From Acetanaerobacterium elongatum (GTDB taxonomy: Bacteria > Bacillota > Clostridia > Oscillospirales > Ruminococcaceae), in the NCBI RefSeq assembly GCF_900103835.1, contig NZ_FNID01000033.1, forward strand, positions 1 through 32,879: a stretch of DNA of 32,879 nt. Direction: 5' to 3'. The notes beneath the pieces are model-generated. The model saw only the letters and a list, made by a program, of their open reading frames with translations, did not search any database and was not told the origin of the DNA. Every line of letters begins with the position of its first letter. Position 1 is the stretch's first letter. This document shows, piece by piece, positions 1 to 9,400 of this stretch. A program made the translations under genes and the position numbers.

Positions 1-26
1 GGCTGAATACTTTTCCCATCTTTCTT

Positions 27-72
27 CACCATAAACCTTTCTTCCTTTTCATTTTACTTGATGTTTATGGTG
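27..72. repeat. Inverted repeat downstream of the acylase gene
   Basis: Two perfect 10-base arms (27-36 and 63-72, CACCATAAAC and its complement) are separated by 26 bases. It lies just beyond the stop of the minus-strand acylase gene and could act as a weak transcription terminator or be a repeat end. There is no clear U-tract on the minus strand, so the function is uncertain. Confidence 0.3.
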
Positions 73-109
73 TCCGTCAAACTTGGTATAGGTCAGGCTG
101 GCAGTGCGA

Positions 110-1102
110 TTAAACTGATTCAAATCGAACCGGACGTGACAGCTTTCCTAAACAGTTAGGTCGCATGTCATTTTGGTCATTTCCCCAGAGACTTGCAACT
201 GATATATGGGCACTGTCATACGTTTTAAAGAAGCATTCGCCGGTGTTCATGTTCGCAAAGACTGTATATCGGGTATAATCATACGTACCTCGATCCGTGA
301 TAACAATGCCTTTGGGAATCGTTACCCCTTCCGCTATGTGAAAACATGTCAGAATCGCTTCAATCCGGTTTCTAGGCGTCGGTACGTGGTTTCTTTGGTA
401 CGCCGTTTTGACAAAGCGCTCCGGCGAGGTATATCCTCCGGGCAGTGGCATAGTTCCAGCTCCCTGGCCAAACGGCGTTAACCACACTTCTCCCCAAAAG
501 GTTTCCTGATTCTGCGTCGGGGATACATTCATATAATTGCGTAGATTTGTCATATGCCATGAGAAATCGGGGCTGTTAGCCATTACACCGATGTTGTTTT
601 GAAATAATGCCATCCCTTTTGCCGTTTGCTCAACAACCACGCATTTACCGCTTACATCCGTTGCGATCCAGTGCAGAGGTGCTACCGTCTTTGTCACTGG
701 ATCTGGGAAGCCGACAATGGAGATATGAGGCAACAATCTCTCCAAATCCCCGACGGATTCGCATTGTCCTAAGATGAAGTGGAGAAAATCCACAGATGAA
801 ATCGACTCCTTGTATGGGTTGTTGATTTGCGAATCATATTGGGCATAACCGGCAAAATATAATGCCGCCGCTCCAAAGCCTCTTTCGTTCACTCCATCAA
901 AAAAGGCAAAGACTCCATCAGTTTCCTGCCCAATTCCGATAAAACGATAATAATCAGAAATTTGTCTTCCGTTTAAAATGTTATTCCATGTATAGTTTTT
1001 ACGTATGATATAAAAACTGGGATCGATATCGTATGAAAAGTCCATGGTTCGGCCAAAAAACATTTCCCGTTGTTTAGACTGTAATGTAATCGCAGTACAC
1101 AT
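110..1102 (-). CDS. Choloylglycine hydrolase family protein, penicillin V acylase type
   Basis: 330-residue N-terminal nucleophile (Ntn) amidase of the choloylglycine hydrolase/penicillin V acylase family. These enzymes cleave a linear amide bond, as in conjugated bile acids, penicillin V or acyl-homoserine lactones, after Met1 is removed to expose Cys2. Visible family residues, counted from Met1, are Cys2, Arg18, Asp21, Asn176 (NSPDF) and Arg229 (PERF). Position 82 is Tyr (ALYFAG), as in the Bacillus sphaericus penicillin V acylase, where bile salt hydrolases usually have Asn. The sequence throughout also looks closer to that acylase (GVNERG, LTPFGQGAG, IPKG motifs). Length is normal and there is no signal peptide, so it is probably cytoplasmic. 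The ATG has a GAAAGGAAA ribosome site upstream. It is monocistronic. The family call is firm; bile acid versus other acyl amide as substrate is open. Confidence 0.9.
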   Translation of the reverse strand: MCTAITLQSKQREMFFGRTMDFSYDIDPSFYIIRKNYTWNNILNGRQISDYYRFIGIGQETDGVFAFFDGVNERGFGAAALYFAGYAQYDSQINNPYKESISSVDFLHFILGQCESVGDLERLLPHISIVGFPDPVTKTVAPLHWIATDVSGKCVVVEQTAKGMALFQNNIGVMANSPDFSWHMTNLRNYMNVSPTQNQETFWGEVWLTPFGQGAGTMPLPGGYTSPERFVKTAYQRNHVPTPRNRIEAILTCFHIAEGVTIPKGIVITDRGTYDYTRYTVFANMNTGECFFKTYDSAHISVASLWGNDQNDMRPNCLGKLSRPVRFESV

Positions 1103-1462
1103 GATTGTTCGGGTTTCCTTTCATATATTGGATTTAGGAGCTATCAGATGGCGGGAGCTGCATATCATGCTAATATCGCCAATTTGATATCTATTCCAGT
1201 ATATGCCTAATCAACGCAGATAAGCGCGTTGCATTTGGTCACGCGGGAACATTGTCAATTGCGGGTTTTAACTTTCAAATAGAAAACATCTTCAGATGAC
1301 GGCAAAGGAGCATTCCCACAAAATGCTCTTAAGAATCTGGTGATTTCTTCGCTTTTGAACATAAATACTACTGTATGACTGCCCATAAACCATTGATATT
1401 ACTGACTTTTTTAATAAATGCCGTAAGAATACCCGCACCATACCTGCAGTGAGCAGGATACA
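1103..1462. other. Intergenic stretch without recognisable gene
   Basis: It holds the upstream region of the acylase gene on the minus strand. A small hairpin lies at 1308-1328 (7-base arms GAGCATT/AATGCTC). I see no convincing promoter boxes and no coding frame with a ribosome site. Confidence 0.4.
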
Positions 1463-1553
1463 CCCTTCACATATGTGAAGGGCGTCAGAGTGTCGAGAAA
1501 CCCGTCTTTCGCCTAAGGCTCAAGACGGGTTTCTCGACACTCTGACGCCCTTC
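1463..1553. repeat. Long perfect hairpin with an overlapping 20-bp palindrome (MITE-like)
   Basis: A perfect 32-base inverted repeat has arms 1477-1508 and 1522-1553 and a 13-base centre that can itself pair (GCC/GGC). Overlapping its left end is a perfect 20-bp palindrome at 1463-1482 (CCCTTCACATATGTGAAGGG). The block GAAGGG at 1477-1482 therefore belongs to both structures, which are mutually exclusive. No protein frame crosses it. It could be a bidirectional terminator, but there is no flanking T-run and the arms are long for one. A miniature inverted-repeat element is more likely. Function is inferred. Confidence 0.6.
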
Positions 1554-1657
1554 TGAATTATAAGAAAGTCTTCTCGTTTATATTTAATTACGGTTTTTAT
1601 TCGAAGGCCAACGATTCTGCGGAATCACTTTAAACTATGCGAAGTCTAAGGATCTGT

Positions 1658-2152
1658 CTAAGCTCTGGCATCAAAGAGATTGGTGATAGTAGTTATGAAC
1701 TTCTCAACCCCTTGCTCTATAGTAAATATCAATGAATCCGGATCCTCAAAATCTGGTGTAGAGGTCAATGTGCATTTTATGATTGCGTTCGGATTACTGT
1801 TATCATGATGTACAGTACTATTATCAATACTATTGCTACTAAGAACTGATTCATATTTCTCTGCGATATCTCTGTTTCGGGCGGAAAGCCACACTTCAAA
1901 CGCTCCCTTTTGGTGTAAGTAAACAATGGCGAATTTAATCCCTTCATCTCTTAGTGGATTTGTACTTAATGAAAAATAGGTCATTTCCATATAACCTTGA
2001 TAAATACCACCTATGACGTATCGTGGGTAGTTATAAATAAAATTTGCTCTCAGCTTGCCTATTAGCTCTAATATTCCTTTGTACGCAGTCTGTATCTCGC
2101 CCTGCTGCAGATGGCAAGTATAATCACCGATTATTTTATTAAGGGGTTTCAT
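1658..2152 (-). CDS. DUF7000-like protein of unknown function
   Basis: 164 residues, soluble, no signal peptide or membrane segment. The pattern of an N-terminal MKPLNKIIGDY segment, an AYKGILELIGKLR helix, then YQGYMEMTYFSL and the FEVWLSARNRDIAEKY block resembles the small uncharacterised family I know as DUF7000. That assignment is from memory and tentative. The ATG has a GGGGG-rich ribosome site about 7 bases upstream. The upstream reading frame is open and continuous with this start (see the broken gene at 2153-2451), so the ATG could be an internal start within a longer ancestral frame. No function is known. Confidence 0.6.
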   Translation of the reverse strand: MKPLNKIIGDYTCHLQQGEIQTAYKGILELIGKLRANFIYNYPRYVIGGIYQGYMEMTYFSLSTNPLRDEGIKFAIVYLHQKGAFEVWLSARNRDIAEKYESVLSSNSIDNSTVHHDNSNPNAIIKCTLTSTPDFEDPDSLIFTIEQGVEKFITTITNLFDARA

Positions 2153-2451
2153 TACTTTGCCCCCATATATACTTTGGTCTTGTACTCGTAAAACGGCTCC
2201 GATATCCCAGTTTGCTGCGACACCTTTCTTTTCAACAGGTATGAACTCGAGTCCACGCTCTACAAGCTCCTTACAATGCTGCTTGTATTCATATTTAAAA
2301 ACGTGGGTATCATAAGCTATAAATTTGCTCCAGATTGCTTCGATTAACTGTCGTCTGAGCTTTTTTCACGCACATCTTCAATCTTTTCATTTTCTTTTTC
2401 CACTGTCTTTAATGCGTCCATATTCAGTATTCTACGAGCTATACTGCCCAC
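2153..2451 (-). pseudogene. Frameshifted small gene upstream of the DUF7000-like gene
   Basis: A GTG at 2449-2451 has a strong AGAGGTGA ribosome site and starts a frame (MGSIARRILN, ATG alternative at 2421). It reads into an A6 run (minus strand, 2361-2366) and stops at TAA 2344-2346. One more A would join it to the frame KLRRQLIEAIWSKFIAYDTH, which runs to AANWDIGAVLRVQDQSIYGG and stays open into the downstream ATG at 2152. The second half is charged and protein-like with no stop for about 70 codons. I do not recognise the family. A decayed gene, a sequencing error, or slippage on the A6 run all fit. Confidence 0.55.
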
Positions 2452-2499
2452 TATTTCTCACCTCTGATAATTCATCAAATAAAAATTGACACGGGGTAA

Positions 2500-2552
2500 G
2501 CATTATAGGAAGATCAGCGTACGTTATAAGAAGGCTGGTCGTATCATAATGC
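2500..2552 (-). repeat. 53-bp palindromic repeat, copy A
   Basis: The ends are inverted (GCATTAT and ATAATGC) with an inner CAGC/GCTG pairing. It matches copies at 3277-3329 and 18308-18359 in the same orientation. It lies 49 bases upstream of the frameshifted gene starting at 2451. The minus-strand TATAAT (2502-2507) is kept, but the -35 equivalent is TTATAA (2524-2529) at 16 bases, so its promoter is weaker than in the other two copies. Next to it (2551-2560) is a GAACTTTGC stretch resembling the repeat end, as if from an adjoining degenerate copy. Confidence 0.65.
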
Positions 2553-2676
2553 AAAGTTCAGGAGTCTCTTTGAAATTAAAAGCGAGAGCAGCCGAACGTC
2601 TTTTGTATTAATATCTCTTGCTCCATGTTTGGATAAGTCCTAATTTCTGCATTTGATAAAATGTTCTCATCGCTAA

Positions 2677-2696
2677 CTCATGACTAAAGTCACGAG
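2677..2696 (-). mobile_element. Possible IS200/IS605-type end hairpin
   Basis: On the minus strand this reads CTCGTGACTTTAGTCATGAG, a stem with a TTT-containing loop. It resembles the subterminal hairpins at the right ends of many IS200/IS605 elements. It lies 44 bases past the stop of the shortened methyltransferase gene. No transposase frame is visible beside it, so this would be only an end remnant. Low confidence. Confidence 0.25.
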
Positions 2697-2739
2697 AGTG
2701 CGCGGCTTTCGTTATTCGAGATTGTTGCCATCACGTCGG

Positions 2740-3228
2740 TCAGTACCCAAAACCGTGTATCCCTTGAGTTTGATTTCTACTTTTGCTATTATAATATTTC
2801 ACCCAAAATCTATTTTCAAGTTGGCGATATGATTCGGTCACGATGCAGATCAGACCATTTGGCTTTAAAACACGTCCAAACTCAGTGAACATTGCTTGTA
2901 AATCCGGCACATGGTGTATGACGTCCGTCATATAGATAAAGTCAAAAAGGTCGTCTTCATACGGAATGCATTTATGATCTCCTTTTTTGATGATAATGTT
3001 TCCTTTTCGTAAAGCCTTTTCACGCATTCCATCCGATGGTTCCACACCATATACCTCTGCATTCGTCAGCTTTTTCAATGCATAAGCAAAATTCCCTGTG
3101 CCGCACCCGAAGTCAAGAATTGTTTTACCTTCGAGCGGCAATTCTTCCGCAAATAACTGAATGGTTTTAATGTTAGCCATTCTGGTCAAGTCATATTTTT
3201 CAGCGAGCACGTTGTAATCAACCGTCAA
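2740..3228 (-). CDS. Class I SAM-dependent methyltransferase, C-terminally short
   Basis: Rossmann-fold methyltransferase of the Methyltransf_11 type. Motif I is ILDFGCGTGNFAYAL, the acidic residue after strand 2 is in VYGVEPSDGM, and motif IV/post-IV is DFIYMTDVIHHVPDL with FGRVLKPNG. It likely methylates a small molecule; the substrate is unknown. The best ribosome site, GGAAGGTGA, is 6 bases from a TTG at 3226-3228, giving LTVDYNVLAEKYD. A GTG at 3235-3237 abuts the ribosome site and is the longer alternative. Related proteins usually run to about 230-260 residues. This one stops at about 162 with an unfamiliar tail (QTQGIHGFGY), suggesting truncation at a rearrangement junction near 2790. 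Repeat copy B supplies a promoter directly upstream. Confidence 0.7.
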   Translation of the reverse strand: MTVDYNVLAEKYDLTRMANIKTIQLFAEELPLEGKTILDFGCGTGNFAYALKKLTNAEVYGVEPSDGMREKALRKGNIIIKKGDHKCIPYEDDLFDFIYMTDVIHHVPDLQAMFTEFGRVLKPNGLICIVTESYRQLENRFWVKYYNSKSRNQTQGIHGFGY

Positions 3229-3276
3229 TTGTATCACCTTCCAGTTTTATAAAAATATAAGTTAGCATATGGTAAA

Positions 3277-3329
3277 CATTATACAAAGTTTAGCGGGTGT
3301 TTTCAAGAATGCTGGAGATATTATAATGC
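3277..3329 (-). repeat. 53-bp palindromic repeat, copy B
   Basis: Same element as at 2500-2552 and 18308-18359. It has inverted ends CATTAT/ATAATGC, inner AGC/GCT pairing and a conserved TTCAAGAA core. It lies 48 bases upstream of the methyltransferase start. Confidence 0.7.
3278..3306 (-). promoter_or_regulatory. Promoter carried inside repeat copy B
   Basis: On the minus strand TTGAAA (3301-3306) and a perfect TATAAT (3278-3283) are separated by exactly 17 bases. It points into the methyltransferase gene, with a predicted start near 3271 and a leader of about 40 bases. The same boxes and spacing occur in copy C. Confidence 0.6.
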
Positions 3330-3370
3330 GAAGAACAAGCGTCCGCAAAAGACCGAGATAAGATTGTATT

Positions 3371-3409
3371 ACAGCCCCCTTGCTGCTTTAAAGGCAGCAA
3401 GGGGGCTGT
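3371..3409. terminator. Strong terminator-like hairpin after the giant surface protein gene
   Basis: A perfect 16-bp GC-rich stem (arms 3371-3386 and 3394-3409) with a 7-base loop begins 18 bases beyond the stop of the 2633-residue protein on the minus strand. The T-run after it is poor, but stem strength and position favour a terminator. Confidence 0.65.
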
Positions 3410-3426
3410 GTAGCTATACAGATGAT

Positions 3427-6400
3427 TTAACTTTTAGGTACAGGCAAAGATACTGATGTTGAAACCGGTGCCGTCCATTCCGAATCATCGGATATATTGA
3501 GCCGAGCGGTATAGGTGGTTCCCTTTTTGACATCAACCGTGTCTTTGAAGGTTACCGATAGACTGTTGTCTGCCACTGCAACCCCTGAAAATTGATTGTT
3601 AGCGGAATAGGTACTGTCTAATGCGGCCGTAAAGCCCGTAAGCCGGGCATTAGCCTTTTTATTGAACACCATGAAGCCGAACGACTTAGTCGTACCGTTA
3701 TACACGATATTCTGTGCTGTTAGGGTAGGTTTCTCCACAAAAGTAGTAACAGTCACCGGTACCCGTATGGGGTCAGTATAGTTCTTAAGCGTTACTACTA
3801 CATACCCGGATGTTCCAGCGCTGTTATAGGCGTTTGTACTTCGTTTGAGGTACCAAACCCCGCCGTCTTTCTCCACCGCAAAGTTTGATGTAAAAGAGGC
3901 CGCTTTGTTGTTTTCAAGAGCAATATCCGTCACCTGTTCAGCGCTTGATGCGGAACTAGCGGTAATGGCAATGGGATAGCGCTCGTTCTTGTAAAACAGA
4001 TTCACCTTCAGTGTGCTGGTTACTTTTACAACCGGCTTTGCATCAATGATATTTACAGTGAGAGTAACAGGTACCTGAATGGTATCTGTGCCTGTAACCG
4101 TGGAAATCGGGCCGCCTAAGGCGTTGTCTTTTACCGTTACCAGTACCTTTACGGTATATGTTCCGGGCTTTAGCGTCTTATCCGCCTTCGCCACCCAGCT
4201 TTCGCCGCTGGACTGAACGGTAAACAGGTTCTTGGGCAGATAGGCGTTGCCAAGCTTCACGGTGTCGGTATCCACTGCGGTGATTCCGGTGCCGCTTAAC
4301 AGCGTAAGGCCGAAGGAGTTTGAGGTATAACCGAAATCGTCCACGATACTCTTCTTGTTTACCGTTATCTTGCCATTCAATACTGGCGTAAAGTCATAAA
4401 CGGTAAGCTTAATCGTACGGGAGGTCTTGAATTTGTCGTTAGCCTGTACCGTAATGCTTACTGTACCGGCCTTCTTGATGGTAACCAGTGCTCTGGTATT
4501 GTCCAAGGCAACGATTGAGGCAATATTGGAGTTGCTTGAGCTCCAGTTTGGCTTGACGGTTACCGGTGTTCCGTCCGCGGCAGTTTGTACAGCGCTCAGT
4601 TCGATACGTTGCCCGGGCGCAAACAGAAGCTGAATATCGGCATTGGTATAGGGGGTGCTTCCGGTTCCGCCGGCATTGGGCAGCGAATACGAAACATCAA
4701 TCGTTTTTACCTGCTTGGGAACAACGATAACAGTAAAGGTTACCTTTCGTTTCAGCGGATCACCCGTTAAGGCGGCGGTGATTACGGTACTGCCCGCAAC
4801 ACCGTTTTGGGTGGCAGTAACCTTTCCGGAAGCATCCACTGTCGCAACCTTGATGTTGCTGCTGGTATAGGTGAACAGACCTGCGTTTTGTATAGCGCCC
4901 GCCTTGTTCTTCACCTGTACATCGCAGGAGGTTGTGGCGCTCTCGCCAGCCGAGGCCAGTTCAATCATCTTGCTCGAAGTTACGGCGCTAAGCGTTTCCG
5001 TCTTTCCAACCGGGTATACATTCACCGCGCATACTGCGGTTTTCTGGCCGTCTGCGGTGGTTGCGGTAATCTTCGCTGTACCGAAGCCCTTCGGGGTTAC
5101 CAATCCGTCATTGTCTACCTCGGCAATGGCTGTATTGCTGCTAGACCATGTTACGTTTTTGTTGTAGGCTGTTGCAGGAGCTACCGTCGCTGTAAGCTGC
5201 TGGGTACCTGCCGAAGCGAGCGAGCCGCTGGCATCACCAGTGAAGTCGCAGCTCGTTTTATCAAGCTTTACACCGGTTACACGGATATCCACCACTGTTA
5301 CCTTGCATTCCGCTATTTTGCTGCCGTCTTCAGAAGTGGCAACAATGGTCGCACTGTCTCCGTTAAGGGCGGTGCTGGATTTTGAAACAGACACCTTGCC
5401 TGTTTTGCCTGATATATCTCCGGTAATATCCGGATCTCCCCCCGCCTTCATGCTCCACGTTACCTTTGTATTGCTGGCGTTAACAGGGTTGAAGATAACC
5501 TTTAGGGTTTCGGAACCGCCTTTGGTGAGGTAAAGCTCACTCTTGTTTAATGAAATGTTGTTTACAGGGACATTTACGGTAATCGTTTTGGTACCCTTTA
5601 TGTTGCTGCCGTCGGTGGTGGTGGCGGTAATCGTGGCATTTCCCTTTCCAACCGCGGTAACCTCACCGGTGGTTTTGTTCACTGTTGCCACCTTGGTATT
5701 GCTACTGCTCCATAGCACCGTCTGGCTAAAGGCGGCGGTATCGCTGTTCGTCTTCAACGCAACAGTTGCTTTGTAGATTTCACTGTTGCCGATATTGAGC
5801 TTGTCGCTGCCCGTAACCGTTACAAGATTGGGTATCGCCATTACGGTAACTGCGGCTTGTGCAGTCGCCGCCAGCTTCGCATCCGTGATATCTGTGGCGT
5901 TCACGGTGATGGTTACTTTACCGGGGGCCTTTGCGGTAATTCTTCCGTTAGTAACGGTAGCGATTGCTGTATCACTGCTGGCCCAGGTGAGAGCTTTTGC
6001 ATTCGCGTCGTTGGGGGATACCGTGGCTGTGAGGGCAGCGGATTTTCCCTGCGCAAGGGTCAACTCACTGGTACCGAGGGTAATTTTGTCCACCAGCTTC
6101 TTCACGGTGACAGTAGTGCTTGCTGTCTTGCCGCTGCCGTCCGTGGCGGCGGCTGTAATTGTGGCAGAGCCTTTACCCACAGCCGTTACCTTACCGGCAT
6201 TATTAACGGTGGCAACGCCGGCGTTAGAGGTTTTCCAAACTACCTTACCTGTGTCGTAAGGCTTATCCTCCTTAACATTTTCCTTATCCATGCTCACGGT
6301 TCTTGCAAGCAGCGCATATTCGGCGGAGCTTGGCGCTGCCGTCTGCTGTTCCGGCTTGCTGTTGGCATAGAGGATGGTCACAGGATTGTTAAACTTCAAT

Positions 6401-9400
6401 GAGGTGAGCGCGTCGTCAATTAATGCAATGGTACATCCAGCGGAAACGCCGCTTCCATCCTTCGCAGTGGCGACCACCTGAACGGTTCCTGTGATGGCGG
6501 CGGTTTTCGCGTCTGCGGTAACCTTGCCGTTTACAACTGTAATACCGGCTGCTGTTCCTTTAGAAGTATCCAATGTCCACTCTAGTGCCTTGTTACTGGC
6601 GGTAACCGGGTCTACTGCCGCGGTTAAGGTGTAGCTCTTCCCTTTTACAAGCTCAATGCTGCTGGTATTGAGGGTAATACCGGTTACGAGTTCGGTTACG
6701 TTAACGGTTACCGAGGCCTTTTTACCCTTATCGCCGGTGGTAACGGTGATGACTGCCGTGCCCTTGGCCTTGGGGGTTACCTTACCGGTTGAATCCACCG
6801 TTGCAACCTTTAGGTTGGAGCTGCTCCAGGTTACAGCCTTGTTATCAGCGTTGAAGGGGGCGACATTGGCGGTGAGCTGCAGGGTATCGGTTGTTTTGAT
6901 AGCAGCTTTGCCGCTTAAAACACCTTCGCCGGTGATGGTTACGCCTTCTACTGGAACAACGATGTTAAAGACGCATCCGGCCTTTTTGCCGCTTGCTGTT
7001 TCCGCCCACACCATGGCTTTGTTGGTATCCGAGAGGCCGGTTGCGGTCACTTTACCTTTACTGTCAACGGTAACGGCTGCGTTGGCGTCCGTCCATTTGC
7101 TTCCGTCAAGCTTGGTTACCGACCATGTTACCGACTTATCGGTTGCATCGGCGGGGGTAATTGTTGGAACAAGAGTAAACGTGCTGCCCTTGGCGAGGGT
7201 TTCACCGGTGCTGTTGAGGGTGATGCCGATAGAATCGGTTACCACGTTCAGGGTATAGCTGGCAGACAGGGTTTTACCCTGTTCGTTCTTGCCCACGGTG
7301 GTTGCGGTGATTACGGTGGTACCTGCGGTGAGTGCAATCACCTTGCCGTTTCCATCTACCGCGGCTATGTTTGGGTTGCTGCTTGCCCAGGTAACGCTCT
7401 TATTGTTGGCGTCATCTGGTGCGATAACGGGGGTCAGGGTGAAAGAGTCACCTTTCTGGGTTTTAACACTCTCTGCAGGCATACCGGTGAGGGTGATGCC
7501 TGTTACAGCCGAGAGTACGGTAACTGTGGCGGTACCCACTGCACCCTCTTCAGTGATGAAACGGATGTTTGTACTGCCGCCCTTAACGCCGGTTATAGTG
7601 CCGTCGGCAGCTACGGTAGCAACGGCTTCATCATCGCTTTTCCATGTGCCTGTTTTGTAATCTGCGGCGGAAGGAAGTACGGTTGCAACCACATTAACCA
7701 TCATTCCTTTCTTTACCGCAACATTGGGGATGGTAACGCTTGTGGCGGTTTGCTTAACCGTTACGGCACAGCTGGCTTTTACGACTGTTATCTGGTCTGC
7801 CATTTTGCCCTTGGAGACAGCAGTAATGGTAGCTGCACCCTTTGATTTGGCAGTTACCAAACCATTTGAGTCTACGGTAGCAACTAAGGGGTTACTGGAA
7901 GACCACGTTACGCCCTGAATAGTTGCATCAGCATTAACGGTTGCTATAAGCGTGTCGCTGGTTTCATATTTTGGGGTTATACCCGCCGCAATGGTAGGGG
8001 TGGAAAGATTGAGTGCTTGGGTATTGAGAGTAAGGGAGGTAACGGGCAAAGGATTTACTGCGATTGTAACAGTGGCAATGTTGGAATCAACCAGACCGTC
8101 ATTTGCTTTAAAGGTAAAACTGTCTGACCCCGTATAACCTGCTGTAGGGGTATAGGTGAATCTGCCGTTAGGCTGCATGAACAGTAAGCCGTGGGCAGGA
8201 GAGGTAACTACACTAAAGGTTAGTTCGTCACCGTTTGCATCGGTTGCGGTCACAATATCCTCCAGCACCGCACCTGTGTTTACCTGTTTAGTTACATTGG
8301 TAACAGTGGGTTTTGAATTGTTGGCGGCATGAACCCGAATAGTAACTGTAGCTTCATTGGAATCTGCCTGCCCGTCATTTGCTTTATAGGTAATGGTATC
8401 TGTTCCGGTATAGGTACTTGCCATATAGGTATGTACTTTATTAGAAACGATATAATTACCGTGCGCTGGCCCAGATACTTTGGTCATTGTAAGGGTATCA
8501 CCTTCGGCGTCAAAGCCATTGAGTGGCAATACGACACTGCCTCCGGCAATCACATCCACTGCAATGTCCTGAACTACCGGCGCGGTATTTACGCCTGCTG
8601 TAATTGCCGTAAAGGGAATACTGCTGCTTAGCGCGTAGCTTTCGGCAGGGCTTCCGCTTACGCCAAAGATTTTAACCTTCGCGCATCCGCTAAAAGCAGA
8701 ACTTGCGATAGACGTTACACTGGAGGGAATAAGGATATTGGAAAGATTCGTACAATTCAGAAACGCACCTTCGCCGATTCTTGAAACCGTACCCGGCAGC
8801 TTGACATTAACAAGTCTTGAGCAAGCCTTGAAAGCTTCATCTGCGATTGTGGTTACATTCTTGCCTTCAATTGTTGAAGGAATGGTCAATTCTCCGTCAA
8901 AGCTGCTTGGTACGTTAAAGCCCGTGATAGTCACACCCGTGTCAGAAACGGTATAGGTTATCCCAAGCGGAGCCTCTTTTATCTCAATCGTAACGGTGGC
9001 AGTATTGGAATCGTTCTTTCCGTCATTTGCAGTATAAGTAAAGCTGTCTGTTCCAACATAGTCAGCCTGTGGGGTATAGGTATAAAAGGCGTTTCCGTTT
9101 AAATTAAAGAGGGAAATATCGCCATGCAAAGGGGTTTGTACCCATTTGTAGGTTAATGGGTCATTATCCTTATCTGTTGCCTGAAAGGCACCGGTTACCG
9201 GTTTCCCCTTGGAGGTAACAACCGATACATCGGATGTAACCGGCGGGTTATTAATCTTTATGTTTACAGTGGCAGTATTCGAGTAAACCTTGCCGTCATA
9301 AGCTCTAAAGGTAAAGCTGGTGTTGCCGCACGTTGCAGGTGCAGTATAAGTAAAAGCTCCGTTGGAACTAAGGGCCAGCCCACTTGGTTTTGTTACAACG

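Noticed and set aside
2500-3329. Integron attC sites between single-gene cassettes
   Set aside because: The repeats and one-gene spacing suggested it, but the GTTRRRY/RYYYAAC core sites are absent and no integrase is visible.
4427-9000. Many long open frames on the plus strand opposite the giant surface protein gene
   Set aside because: They are antisense shadows of Thr/Val/Ala-rich repeat codons, without ribosome sites or family resemblance.
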